64,000 nt of DNA, from assembly GCA_029204225.1 (NCBI GenBank), contig CM055106.1, positions 15,635,278 to 15,699,277 on the forward strand, given 5' to 3'. This document shows, one piece after another, positions 42,765 through 53,160 of the stretch. Below the pieces are notes generated by a model, which was not told the origin of the DNA, made no database searches, and saw only the letters and a program-made list of their open reading frames with translations. Within the stretch, counting starts at the first letter, position 1. Each line of letters begins with the position of its first letter. The DNA is from Diphasiastrum complanatum (lineage: Eukaryota; Streptophyta; Lycopodiopsida; Lycopodiales; Lycopodiaceae). The translations under genes and the position numbers were made by a program.

Positions 42765-43846
42765 ACTCTTCTTCACCATTTCTCCTCGTTCTTTAGCTTA
42801 TTTACTATTTTTTAAGCTATTTCTTGTTCTTTTTAGCTTAATAATTGTATACTTCTTATTATTATCTCATTTTAGTTGTCTATTTCTATTTTGTGGCCTT
42901 TTTTGTTTTAATATGGCAATAGCTTGAGATCAGCTGGACTGATCTACTACTTCAAGGGAGGGGATGAGTTCTAAGAGTTTTTGAGCTCATTTCTTGTAAA
43001 ATAGGTGTTGAGAGTCGATTTTGTTAGCATTTTTTGGGTTTTGCAGGTTGCAAGGTCCAGTTTTTCTGAGTGGGCGAGTTCTCTCAGCTTTCTTGCCATT
43101 GTTCTTCTTGGTTGCTACCATTTCTTGGTTTTTTGCGTGCTTGTTTTAGTGTAACGCTCATTCTTTCTTCCTCACATCAAGTGTTATTGCTCTTTTTTGT
43201 GTTTGGTTGTTTGTAGCAGGTCAGAAGCTTAGGATCCATGGCTTCAAGAGTTCTCCATAGCTTCTTGAGCAAGAAGTGTTCTTAGTCAATTTTTTGGCAT
43301 GTTTCATCTCAAAAACCAGTCGCCCAGCAACAAACATCTGTTTTCCCCTGTTAAGATCCTCTTTTTTAGCCTCACGTTGGAAGGTCAACTAAGTTCTGCA
43401 AGAAAATGCTCCAAATCAGGTGGATTGTATTTTTGAATTGTTGAAGTGTAGATGAACAAAATGCTTAGCTTTTCCTACTAATTAAGTATGATGTTCCAAA
43501 AAAATATCAAAACGTACAAATTCTGCTCTGTGACTAATGCTACTAGCATAACAGATCACAAAATGCAAACTCTGTGGGCGTATCTGATATCACATCACCT
43601 AAACTAGGTTTAGCTAGGTTGTAAAGAGGTAGAGGATCTGTAAGAGAGAACAATTCGTAGCTAGTTGAAGGAGACAGCCAGCTAGCATATCCACGCACGA
43701 CCTTGCTGCCTACAGCCTGCCCCACATCAGAAGGTTACTGTACCAGTGATGGAGTTCTGTCATTAGCGTTTTTCAGCTGATCCATAGCCTGCTGCGGCCC
43801 TACATGCCACAAATTTTAGACCTGCAAGAAGATCCAATACTAGCGA

Positions 43847-44480
43847 GTCATTTTTGTCCCCTGTGCATGATTATTTTCTAGTTCTTTTGAGAATCCTTCA
43901 ACTGTGCGAGTCATTTCAAGGACTTTTGCACCTTCTTCTGACCTGTGCGAGTCATTTTGAGATGTTTGTCACCTACTTCTGACCTGTATGAGTCATTTTA
44001 GCCTGTGGAGGTACTGAGCTTCCTATGCAAGTCATTTTAGCCTATGCGGGTACTGATCTCCTTACGACTCATTTTAGTTTGTGCGGGTACTGAGCTTCTT
44101 ATGCAAGTCATTTTAGCCTGTGAGGAGAGTGAGCTTCTTATGCAAGTCATTTTAGCTTGTGCGGGTACTGAGCTTCTTATGCGAGTCATTTTAAGCTTGT
44201 GAGGGTACTGAACGTCTTATGCAAGTCATTTTTGCCTGGGAGGGTACCGACCTTTTTGTCCGAGTCATTTTAGCCTGTGCAGGTACTGAACGTCTTATCC
44301 GAGTACCGACCTTCTTATGCGAGTCATTTTTCACAGTATACACGTTTGTGCGAGTAGTATGTTCCCTTGCGCGAGTCATTTCTAGTTCTTTTGGAAACCT
44401 TTCAAACCTGCATTTCATTTCTAGGTTTGTGCGAGTCATTTTCTACTTCTTTTGGGAACCGTTCAACCTTGTGCGAGTTC
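43847..44480. repeat. About 39-bp tandem array (GAGTCATTTTAGCCTGTGCG) inside the LARD-like element
   Basis: About 15 units close to GCAAGTCATTTTAGCCTGTG then CGGGTACTGAGCTTCTTAT, more regular in the middle and diverged at both ends. Each unit carries GAGTCATTTT. No coding sequence is evident. Confidence 0.9.
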
Positions 44481-44499
44481 ATCAAGCTTCCAAAAAATC

Positions 44500-46786
44500 G
44501 ATGTGTGGTAAGCTGATCTACCTGAGACCAAATGGTATGACATTAAAAAAAAGAAAAATCCTAAGTTTGTCCAAACTAGTGACATAAGCAAACTCGATAA
44601 CTTTTATCAATGTGCGAGTATGTTTTTCACACAAATTCTCGATATAGAGAGCGCTTGTTTTGTAACAAGTTTGCTTGAGACAGTTGCTTTTCTCGTAAGG
44701 AAATCAATAGTATGTTAAGAGCATTCAGATGGCAAGGAGCAAATGGCCTGTCATAATCTCAAGCTAACAAACGTTGAGTTTTCTGAGTGAAAGTTTTGTA
44801 TGCTGAGTTACTACTGACCGGTGGGAATCAATCCATTGCCTTCAAATCTCGAGACTGCCGATGAAGAGGCCTATCCAAGTAGCTACCGCCTGATGAATCA
44901 TTAGTTTTGTGTCTAGATGACAAACCATATTTTTTTATCTGAGTGAAAGTAATCTAAGACATAATTGTCTTATTGCATGCTACGTAAGTGTTACACGTTC
45001 TGACTTTGTTTTTTTCTTTTGTAATATTGTAGCTATGGCCTTGTGCCAAGTTCAATACTCCATTGCAAGAGTTTGGTGTCATGCAATTCCTTCTATAGTG
45101 TTATCTGCTTTAATTTTTCATTTTTTTTCTTATTTCAAGTTTTGTCCTGTGAACTATGTCGTTTGTTGCTGCCTGTTTGTTTGTTCTATTGTCATATGGT
45201 TTGGTGTGTTTTCTTTTACAGCAAAACTATAGGTGATATTTCATCGACAATTCTATTTCGGTCCAACCTCTACAATTGTAGTATCATTAGGATTGTCATT
45301 TGTATCCACTTCAACAACTTACGCAAATGACTACAACAACACTCAACCAAGAAAAAAAGTAGTCCATGCACTTCATTGACAATGTTCTATTTCGAAACAA
45401 TCGGAACACATTATAGGACTGCGTTCATGATCCAACAAAAGATCCATCTTCCCAACAAGATGGAATATTCATGACAATACCACCACCGCCATCATCAATA
45501 AGCAGTTGGTTTTACGTAAGCGATACAATATCCACGCTTTTCCAATTGCCTCACCATCGCCATCACATAAACAGCAAAGTGGCAGTTTGTACCAATGACG
45601 GGCTCTCAAGTCACATCAAAGGAAAAAGCTATATGCAAACCGACGCAGACGACGAGTGTTCCTACCAACGCCAACAACGATGCTTCATTGGACGAATGTA
45701 CATTGAGCAGTGGTCATAATCGTGTCTCAAGCATATACTACCATTGTTCTACATCATTCATTTGATCATTTGCAGAGGCCCAAGAAGCACAAGTCATCAA
45801 CGAGTGAAATCTTATAGGCCTACGCAAACCGAAAGAATCAATCAAAGATTGAAGTTATGAGCGCACAACCTCAATGACAAAACTATTTTTAAAGACGAGC
45901 AATGATGATTCTGTGGAGAATTGTACAAAGAGCATTGGTTAAATTATGGACAGATATGGAAATCCACACAAGACTCATCTCATTCCTTTTTTCCATCCAT
46001 TCATTCCCTCATGTTCCACCATATCATACGTCTTGAAGCTTCATCTCACTTCCCTCATCCTTGTCTCAAGTCCTCATTCTTCCTAATGGATCAATCTGCA
46101 CTTGCTCTCATTTATCAACTACAGTACTTCGTGAAGCAGACAAATCTACGACATCTGTAGCATACCATTGATATAGTTCGGCGCTTGAAGCAACAAACTC
46201 AAGGATGTTAGAGATTCTCAACAATAATTATGAGCCATGTCAGTCCCAAAAAAAATCGACAAGTTAACAGCTTGTTGATCATTCAAATGGACCAAAAAAA
46301 AAAAGCAAAAAAAAGAAAAGAGGCCATACACATTCGCGATCGATTGAAGAGCTCTCGAACTCCGTGAAGAAACGTCAAATGAAAAACCTCTGCTAATACA
46401 AGTACTTTCAAAGTATAGTAATGAGCAAAGAAATTTTGATCCTTCACCACTTCCAAGATTACAACACCCCCTATCACACCCACTCCATCTTCATTTCACT
46501 ATCGTTTAGTAACCCCTTTGTGTGGCATTCAGTTCATGTCTAAAAAAATACTAAACTCGTGTACATCATCCGCTGAATCATCTACGTGAGCACTTGGAAA
46601 TACAATTCATCAAAGAGCCAACTCCCATATGGTCCACATCAGCTCTTCTAGAGATGCTCATACTTCTTCAAAGCTTCATCTCCTATGGAACAACACTTTA
46701 CAAAAAGTTCCACATCTACAAGCTGCAAGCACCATAAGGACGAGGTCTTAACATTGCACTTGGCATGGGACTGCCAAGTTCTTAAC
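44500..46786. other. Internal DNA of the LARD-like element, no genes seen
   Basis: Several short frames (for example 45035-45232, hydrophobic and cysteine-rich, and 45471-45719) have no recognisable domain. They are not accompanied by any gag or pol motif. I treat this as non-coding. Confidence 0.5.
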
Positions 46787-47375
46787 AGAGGGGATAATGT
46801 AGGCTGATATTCCAAGGAATATTCTAGACATCCTGCGAAACATCTTAAAAAATACAAGCATGATAGAATTTAAACGCAGAACTTGCCCATCAAGTTTAGG
46901 CTTTTACTTTATCTATAATGGCTTAAGCTAATCAGTTCTAAGTTTAAATTGTCATGGGCACTGCACATAGATATGTGATTTCAAGTTATGTAAAAGCTAG
47001 TCACAAAGGCCTATTGGGGGTTTGTCCCGTGGCACCAATGTGATTTAAAGTTAAGTTAGCCTATGAGGACTATTTGTCCCATAGTGCCTTTTTGTAAGTG
47101 ACCACTACTCCAAGTATATATAGGAGTGGAAGAGTCCATTTTAGACAAGAACCTCATTTGCAAAACATGCCTATCTTTTTCTCTGAGTGTTCTCCCTTGT
47201 GTGGTTTCATGTATTGTGTTACTTCACATTGTATTGTACATTATTCATCTGGCAACAGGTTAAGTTAATCTAGGCCCTCCATTCTCTAGTAAGGTAAGCC
47301 TTAGAGGAGGAGATTTTAGGCTAAGCCATCTTCCTTGTTTGGCCTTTCACAACTAGGTTAAGCCTTTGTGAAGTA
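46787..47375 (+). mobile_element. Polypurine tract and truncated 3' LTR of the LARD-like element
   Basis: AGAGGGGATAA precedes TGTAGGCTGATATTCC at 46798. The LTR matches 41965-42535 with a 12-bp insertion (TTATTCATCTGG) near 47240. After TTTGTGAAGT (47375) similarity ends and the next element family begins, so the end was cut off. Confidence 0.85.
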
Positions 47376-48747
47376 CCACACTAAATCATACTGAATGTAA
47401 AATGTACAAATAAACCTTGAACTCTGATAGAGAGAGAGAAAAATTAGGAGTAGACTAATCAAATTCATTCTAAATCTCAAGAGTGAGATTATTTGGGTCA
47501 AGAGAGAGTCCAAAAGAAGTGATTAAGTTTGATTTTCATGTGTTTGAAACAAAACCCATCTTTTGTTCAAGAATCTCAAGTGTTGAGAGAACTAGTCAAG
47601 TGCAAAGAAAAATCTAGCTGTCAAATCTTTTCATATCCATTTCAACTCTCAAAAGAAAGAGTCATTGGTTTTTGTTGAGTCCAATAGGAGTTTGGATCTG
47701 ATTTCTTTTGTGATTCGATTCAAAGATTGTGTGCTTTTGTCTTAGTGATCAAAGCAAAGTTTCCAAGTGACTAGTCATTAGTGTGAAGATTGATTCTTAG
47801 GTTTGTGAGCTAGATCTTTGTAGATCCTTCTAGATTATTGAATATGTTCAAATCTAGTCTCTTGAGAGTCACAAATTATATTTGTAGAATCATATCACAA
47901 GATTTTTGTCTTATCATGGCATCAATAGGTGGCATCCTATTGAAGGAAAGTAAGGATCCTAAGTGCAACCTTTGTGGCTTCTTATGAAAATAAGTGAAGC
48001 ATCCAAAGTGGACACTTATATCTGTAAGCAAGTAGTTAGCCTTATTGATGGAAATACCTTTTGATTTCAATATTGAAAAAATCATGCCAAGTTGTGGTGA
48101 TTTTTGGACTTATGTTTCTAGCATAAGTAATCTTGATAATCATAGGAAGTGCATATTGAATGGTCATACTTGTTGTGATCATTATGAGACATGGAGGTCT
48201 CGGATTTCCATAAAAAAGGAGCACCATGAAGAGGATCTTAAAGAGTCATCTCAAGGTTCAAGTGTGCCGAGGATTGAGGAGGAGAGTCCTTCTCAAGGTT
48301 CAAGTGTGCCAAGGATTGAGGAGTAGAGACCTTCTCAAGTTGTGATTCCAAAAGGAAACTCAATAAACATGGTTGAGCCCATGTGGCTCACATTTCAAGG
48401 GAAAGAGGAGCATATCTCATGTGATCTTTTTGATCCTAATAAGACAAGAAGAAATCTTTATTTCCTCATGGAGGAGCATGCACATGAAGAAGGAGCAAGC
48501 CTCAAGGCCAAACATCTACATGAAATTTGGAAGGTGCTAGGATGGTGCAAAGCTCCCAAGTTCATCAAAGATGTCAACATCAAAGAAGTACTATCATGGA
48601 TATGGTGATCACGGATCAACATCAAGCTCATTGGCTCATCTTCACACCTTCTGGACCAGCAAAGACCAATTCAGCCCATGGAGTCAAGTTCAAGATCATC
48701 ATGTTTTTATCAAGCTAGATTTACCAAGCTAGATTTTTGAGGAGGAG
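47376..48747 (+). mobile_element. Internal region of non-autonomous LTR element, copy 1
   Basis: From about 47455 it matches 50890-52218 at about 95%. It contains the end of the leader, a 23-codon gag start (MASIGGILLKESKDPKCNLC, 47916-47987), the unclassified ORF in broken form, and a purine tract (GAGGAGGAG, 48739-48747) directly before the LTR at 48748. Integrase, RT and RNase H are absent. The 5' part and 5' LTR are missing at the junction with the LARD-like element. Confidence 0.8.
47984..48608 (+). pseudogene. Unclassified retroelement ORF, broken copy
   Basis: Reads MKISEASKVDTYICKQVV and then, after the loss of two bases relative to the other copy (near 48045), FDFNIEKIMPSCGDFWTY, NLDNHRKCILNGHTCCDHYE, two copies of the SQGSSVPRIEEE repeat, a TAG stop at 48324, and KVLGWCKAPKFIKDVNIKEV ending LSWIW. 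The frameshift and the stop make it non-functional, while the copy at 51411-52079 is open. Confidence 0.75.
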
Positions 48748-49579
48748 TGTGAAAAAAAGCAAAAATTATGCTTGGTCAAGGCCAAATCTATGTATATAGA
48801 GTGATTACACATGTGTGGAGCTTGTTTCCACTTGTGAAATTAGTGTACTTGTCATGTACCATAATCATATATGTTGTACATATGATTTAATTCAAGTTCT
48901 AGTGGCTAAAATGGCCAAAAACTAGTTTTCTAGACATATGACACATGGCATCAACCTATTGATTGCATGAGCCACATCCTTTGGTTAGGTGTCATATCCC
49001 ATGTGTAGAGGACAGCTCACACGTGTGGAATAAGCTGAAGTAGACGAATTTTGACTTCTAGAAGATTTCCAAGTAGATCTCCATATAGAAGGAAAATGGA
49101 CCAAAATTGCTCAAAATAGAAGGTTTTGTCCAAGTGTCAGTTTTGCATGATGAATCATCATATGACAAGGCACCTTCACACATGTGGGATCAGAGGGATG
49201 ATCAATACGACGAGCTCCCATTTATTGTATATATAGAGCCACATTTGGCCATAATTATTGTGAGACACCAATCTTGGTTTTGGAAGCAATTTTGAGTGAT
49301 TCTCTCCATTTGTCTACATTTGTTTTGATTGTTTTGAGGTTCTATCAATGTGTACTTGATTTTAAGGTTGGAGTCCATACTCAGACAGTGTTTCACACAT
49401 GTGAAACCATAAAGTACACTTACCTTCAATTAATGATTGTTCTTGTTAGGATTTTGTGTCTAGAATTGATCTAGATTGATCTTAATCTGAAGTAAATTGA
49501 TAGATCAAGTAATCTGACAACCAATCCCTCTTGAAAATCAGATTAGGATTCACTCTTGGTCCTTTTTGTACTTTTTGCA
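48748..49579 (+). mobile_element. LTR shared between tandem elements (first)
   Basis: 832 bp, TGTGAAAAAAAGC... to ...CTTTTTGCA. It is preceded by a purine tract (so it is a 3' LTR) and followed by a primer site TGCTATCAGAGCC at 49582 (so it is also a 5' LTR). A TATA-like GTATATATAGAGCC is at about 49228. Palindromes CACATGTGTG (48808), CACACGTGTG (49018), CACACATGTG (49177) and CACACATGTG (49394) are present. Confidence 0.85.
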
Positions 49580-51342
49580 GATGCTATCAGAGCCAAGTAC
49601 AAGAGGTTTTGCTGAAATTGATAGGGTTAATCCAAATCAAAGCCAAAATTACCAGTTTTTTGGAAACTAGTCAAATTTTGGACAGCGACTTGGATTTGAT
49701 AGACATTCTCAAAAATTTTGGACCAGAACTTGTTGTGGGCTGTAGGAACCCTTTTCACACGTGTGAAGCCATACAGATCCGGTTTTTGCTGAGAAAATTC
49801 AAAAATTTGTACAATTTGACTCACACACCCAATTTGAGAGATTTTTGGTGCAAAATCAAGCATTTTCTATAGAGAATCTAATGTCTTGATTAGTTCTTGG
49901 ATTAGATCATCCAAGAAATTAAATTTGAAGCTTGAATTAGGTGTATGAATTGATTATCTCTGATTTTTTGAGTGCATGTTGAAGTTGAGAGAGATTTTGC
50001 TAAAAATCATAGATTAAGGAGTGATATGCAAGGTGAGAGGTTGAAATCCATTGTACCATCAATCTAGATTTTTTCAAGAGTGATAGTGTCACGTTTAGAA
50101 GCATGAATTTACTAGAAAACATCCTTAGATCTGTCCTCCAAGTGAAACCTTTGAGAGTTTCTAGTGCATATATAGCATCTATGCAAAATCTTTTGTAGAA
50201 TTTGACATAGATTGGCTTCAATTGAGAGTTCTAGAAAAGAGATTGAGATCCAAGTCACATTGTTCAACCCTACTCAATCTGTTTGAGTGATTGTGAGGTT
50301 TGAAAAGAGTCATTAAGGTGTCTATGGAAAATGTGTAGAGAGAGATCCAATTTTCTAAGAGTTCCTTCTTTTGTAGAGGGCAAGATCTAGAAGCTCATTT
50401 TGTGTTGGTATTAGTGGAGAATTTGTCTTATCCTAGGTGATCAAATCTTTCTAAGTGACATTAGCTCTTTGAAGCACAATATCTTAGTGAGAAGAATCAC
50501 AACTTTTGATTTTGAATTTCATTCCAACTCTTATTAGTTCTATTCAACGTTCTTTGTGAGAGTGTGAGGGTCAAGTTGCGATCCCATTGGATGTCTAGAA
50601 CAAGGAAGACTCCATATTTGAGTGTTCATGCATGGTTGAGATCTTTGTGAATCTCTAGATGTCTAATTTTTAAGCTTTGTAAAAAATTCTTGACATAGGT
50701 TGTTATCAAACTATTACAAATCCATTCCAAATCTCAAGAGTGAGATTCTTTGGAGATTCCAAAAGGGGTGATTGGATCTTAATTTTATGTGTTTGAATCA
50801 AATGTACATGTAAAGTTTGAGTGATCTAGTGTAGATCCTATGTTTTGTGAAAAAATTGGTGGTATAGTTTGTTGTTAAATCAAATCAAATTCATTCTAAA
50901 TCTTAAGAGTGAGATTATTTGGGTCAAGAGAGAGTCCAAAAGAAGTGATTAAGTTTGATTTTCATGTGTTTGAAACAAAACCCATCTTTTGTTCAAGAAT
51001 CTCAAGTGTTGAGAGAACTAGTCAAGTGAAAAGGAAAATCTAGCTGTCAAATCTTTTCATATCCATTTCAACTCTCAAAGTAAAGAGTCATTGGTATTTG
51101 TTGAGTCCAATAGGAGTTTGGATCTGATTTCTTTTGCAATTTGATTCAAAGATTGTGTGCTTTTGTCTTAGTGATCAAAGCAAAGTTTTCAAGTGACTAG
51201 TCATTAGTGTGAAGATTGATTCTTAGGTTTGTGAGCTAGATCTTTTGTAGATCCTTCTAGATTATTGAATATGCTCAAACCTAGTCTCTTGAGAGTCACA
51301 AATTATATTTGTAGAATCATATCACAAGGTTTTTGTCTTATC
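49580..51342 (+). mobile_element. Primer site and long leader of tandem element, copy 2
   Basis: Begins with the tRNA-iMet-like primer site and then 1.76 kb without coding signal, about three times the leader length of the element at 53161. Part of the extra length is an internal duplication: the segment with TCAAGAGTGAGATTCTTTGG (50741) recurs with TTAAGAGTGAGATTATTTGG (50905). CACACGTGTG is at 49756. Confidence 0.7.
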
Positions 51343-51414
51343 ATGACATCAATAGGTGGCATCCTATTGAAGGAAAGTAAGGATCCTAAGTGCAACCTTT
51401 GTGGCTTCTTATGA
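51343..51414 (+). pseudogene. Vestigial gag start (23 codons)
   Basis: MTSIGGILLKESKDPKCNLC then GFL and stop. The first codons match the gag start MTSMGGFLLEANERL of the element at 53752, so this is the gag N-terminus after deletion of nearly all gag and pol. Its TGA stop overlaps the ATG of the next ORF (ATGA at 51411-51414), an arrangement also kept in copy 1 at 47984-47987. Confidence 0.65.
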
Positions 51415-52079
51415 GAATAAGTGAAACATCCAAAATGGACACTTATATCCATAAGCAAGTAGTTAGCCTAATTGAGATGGAAATACCTTTTGATTTCAAT
51501 ATTGAAAAAATCATGCCAAGTTGTGGTGATTTTTGGACTTATGTTTCTAGCATAAGTAATCTTGATAATCATAGGAAGTGCATATTGAATGGTCATACTT
51601 GTTGTGATCATTATGAGACATGGAGGTCTCAGATTTCCATCAAAAAGGAGCACCATGAAGAGGATTTTAAAGAGTCATCTCAAGGTTCAAGTGTGCCAAG
51701 GATTGAGGAGGAGAGTCCTTCTCAAGGTTCAAGTGTGCCAAGGATTGAGGAGGAGAGTCCTTCTCAAGGTTCAAGTGTGCCAAGGATTGAGGAGGAGAGA
51801 CCTTCTCAAGTTGTGATTCCAAAAGGAAACTCAATAAACATGGTTGAGCCCATGTGGCTCACATTTCAAGGGAAAGAGGAGCATATCTCATGTGATCTTT
51901 TTGATCCTAATAAGACAAGAAGAAATATTTATTTCCTCATGGAGGAGCATGCACATGAAGAAGGAGCAAGCCTCAAGGCCAAGCATCTACATGAAATTTG
52001 GAAGGTGCTAGGATGGTGCAAAGCTCCCAAGTTCATCAAAGATGTCAACATCAAAGAAGCACTATCATGGATATGGTGA
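51411..52079 (+). CDS. Unclassified retroelement ORF, intact copy (222 residues)
   Basis: The frame runs from MRISETSKMDTYIHKQVVS through FDFNIEKIMPSCGDFWTYVS and a histidine/cysteine-rich stretch (NLDNHRKCILNGHTCCDHYE, TWRSQISIKKEHHEE). It continues into three exact-looking copies of a 14-residue unit SQGSSVPRIEEESP (51678-51803) and ends EPMWLTFQGKEEHISCDLFD, KVLGWCKAPKFIKDVNIKEA, LSWIW. No signal peptide or membrane segment is apparent. The CxxxHxCCxHxE region could bind metal, but this is a guess. The ORF lies 140 bp before the LTR at 52219 and has relatives at 5.5-6.4, 16.1-16.5, 24.9-25.3 and 48.0-48.6 kb. I know of no named domain that fits. Confidence 0.6.
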   Translation: MRISETSKMDTYIHKQVVSLIEMEIPFDFNIEKIMPSCGDFWTYVSSISNLDNHRKCILNGHTCCDHYETWRSQISIKKEHHEEDFKESSQGSSVPRIEEESPSQGSSVPRIEEESPSQGSSVPRIEEERPSQVVIPKGNSINMVEPMWLTFQGKEEHISCDLFDPNKTRRNIYFLMEEHAHEEGASLKAKHLHEIWKVLGWCKAPKFIKDVNIKEALSWIW

Positions 52080-52218
52080 TCACGGATCAACATCAAGCTC
52101 ATTGGCTCATCTTCACACCTTCTAGACCAGCAAAGACCAATTCAGCCCATGGAGCCAAGTTCAAGATCATCATGATTTTATCAAGCTAGATTTACGAAGC
52201 TAGATTTTTGAGGAGGAG

Positions 52219-53160
52219 TGTGAAAAAAAGCAACAATTATGTTTGGTCAAGGCCAAATCTATGTATATAGAGTGATTACACATGTGTGGAGCCTGTTCTC
52301 ACTTGTGAAATTAGTGTACTTGTCATGTACCATAATCATATATGTTGTACATATGATTTAATTCAAGTTCTAGTGGCTAAAATGGCCAAAAACTAGTTTT
52401 CTAGACATATGACACATGGCATCAACCTATTGATTGCATGAGCCACATCCTTTGGTTAGGTGTCATATCCCATGTGTAGAGGACAGCTCACACGTGTGGA
52501 GTAAGCTGAAGTAGGCAAATTTGGACTTCTAGAAGATTTCCAAGTAGATCTCCATATAGAAGAAAAATGGACCAAAATTGCTCAAAATAGAAGGTTTTGT
52601 CCAAGTGTCAGTTTTGCATGATGAATCATCATATGACAAAGCACCTTCACACATGTGGGATCAGAGGGATGATCAGTACCACGAGCTCTCATTTATTGTA
52701 TATATAGAGTCACATTGGTCATAATTATTGTGAGACACCAATCTTGGTTTTGGAAGCAATTTTGAGTGATTCTCTCCATTTGTCTATATTTGTTTTGATT
52801 GTTTTGAGGTTCTATCAATGTGTACTTGATTTTCAGGTTGGAGTCCGTACTCAGGCAATGTTTCACACGTGTGAAACCATAAAGTACACTTACCTTCAAT
52901 TAATGCTTCTATTGGTTTCTAAGCTTAGTGTACTTCATTTTCAACTAGTAGTCCGTACTCTGATAGTTTTTCACACGTGTGAAACCAGCAAGCATTAGTT
53001 TTGATCAATATTGATTGTTCTTGTTAGATTTCTTGATGTAGATTTGAGTCTAATGCTATCTAATTTTGTGTAGATTGGTAGATTAGTCTAATCTAACACC
53101 CAATCACTCTTGCAGATCTAATTTGGATCCGTTCTTGGTCCTATTTGTTATACTTTCACA
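52219..53160 (+). mobile_element. LTR shared between tandem elements (second)
   Basis: 942 bp, TGTGAAAAAAAGC... to ...ACTTTCACA, preceded by GAGGAGGAG and followed by the primer site TGGTATTAGAGCC at 53161. It is about 95% like the LTR at 48748, but carries a second copy of a ~108-bp module (52818-52925 and 52926-53030) that includes TTTCACACGTGTGAAACC. TATA-like GTATATATAGAG is at about 52697. Confidence 0.85.

Larger units (their letters stand above)
41965..47375 (+). mobile_element. Large non-coding LTR element (LARD-like) with gypsy-type primer site
   Basis: Two LTRs in the same orientation (41965-42750 and 46798-47375) flank 4 kb of DNA without any gag or pol motif on either strand. The primer site TTGGTGCCGTTGCC after the 5' LTR resembles that of Athila/Tat-type Ty3/gypsy elements. 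A polypurine tract AGAGGGGATAA lies before the 3' LTR. LTRs, primer site and purine tract without coding capacity define a large retrotransposon derivative, which would need proteins from a relative. The 3' LTR lacks its last ~210 bp. Confidence 0.85.

Noticed and set aside
43847-44480. Repeated unit with spacer-like parts, considered as a direct-repeat array with spacers
   Set aside because: The whole 39-bp unit is repeated, including the parts between the GAGTCATTTT cores. It is an ordinary tandem repeat inside an LTR element.
45035-45330. Hydrophobic cysteine-rich frames inside the LARD-like element
   Set aside because: They are short, overlap each other in different frames and have no domain.
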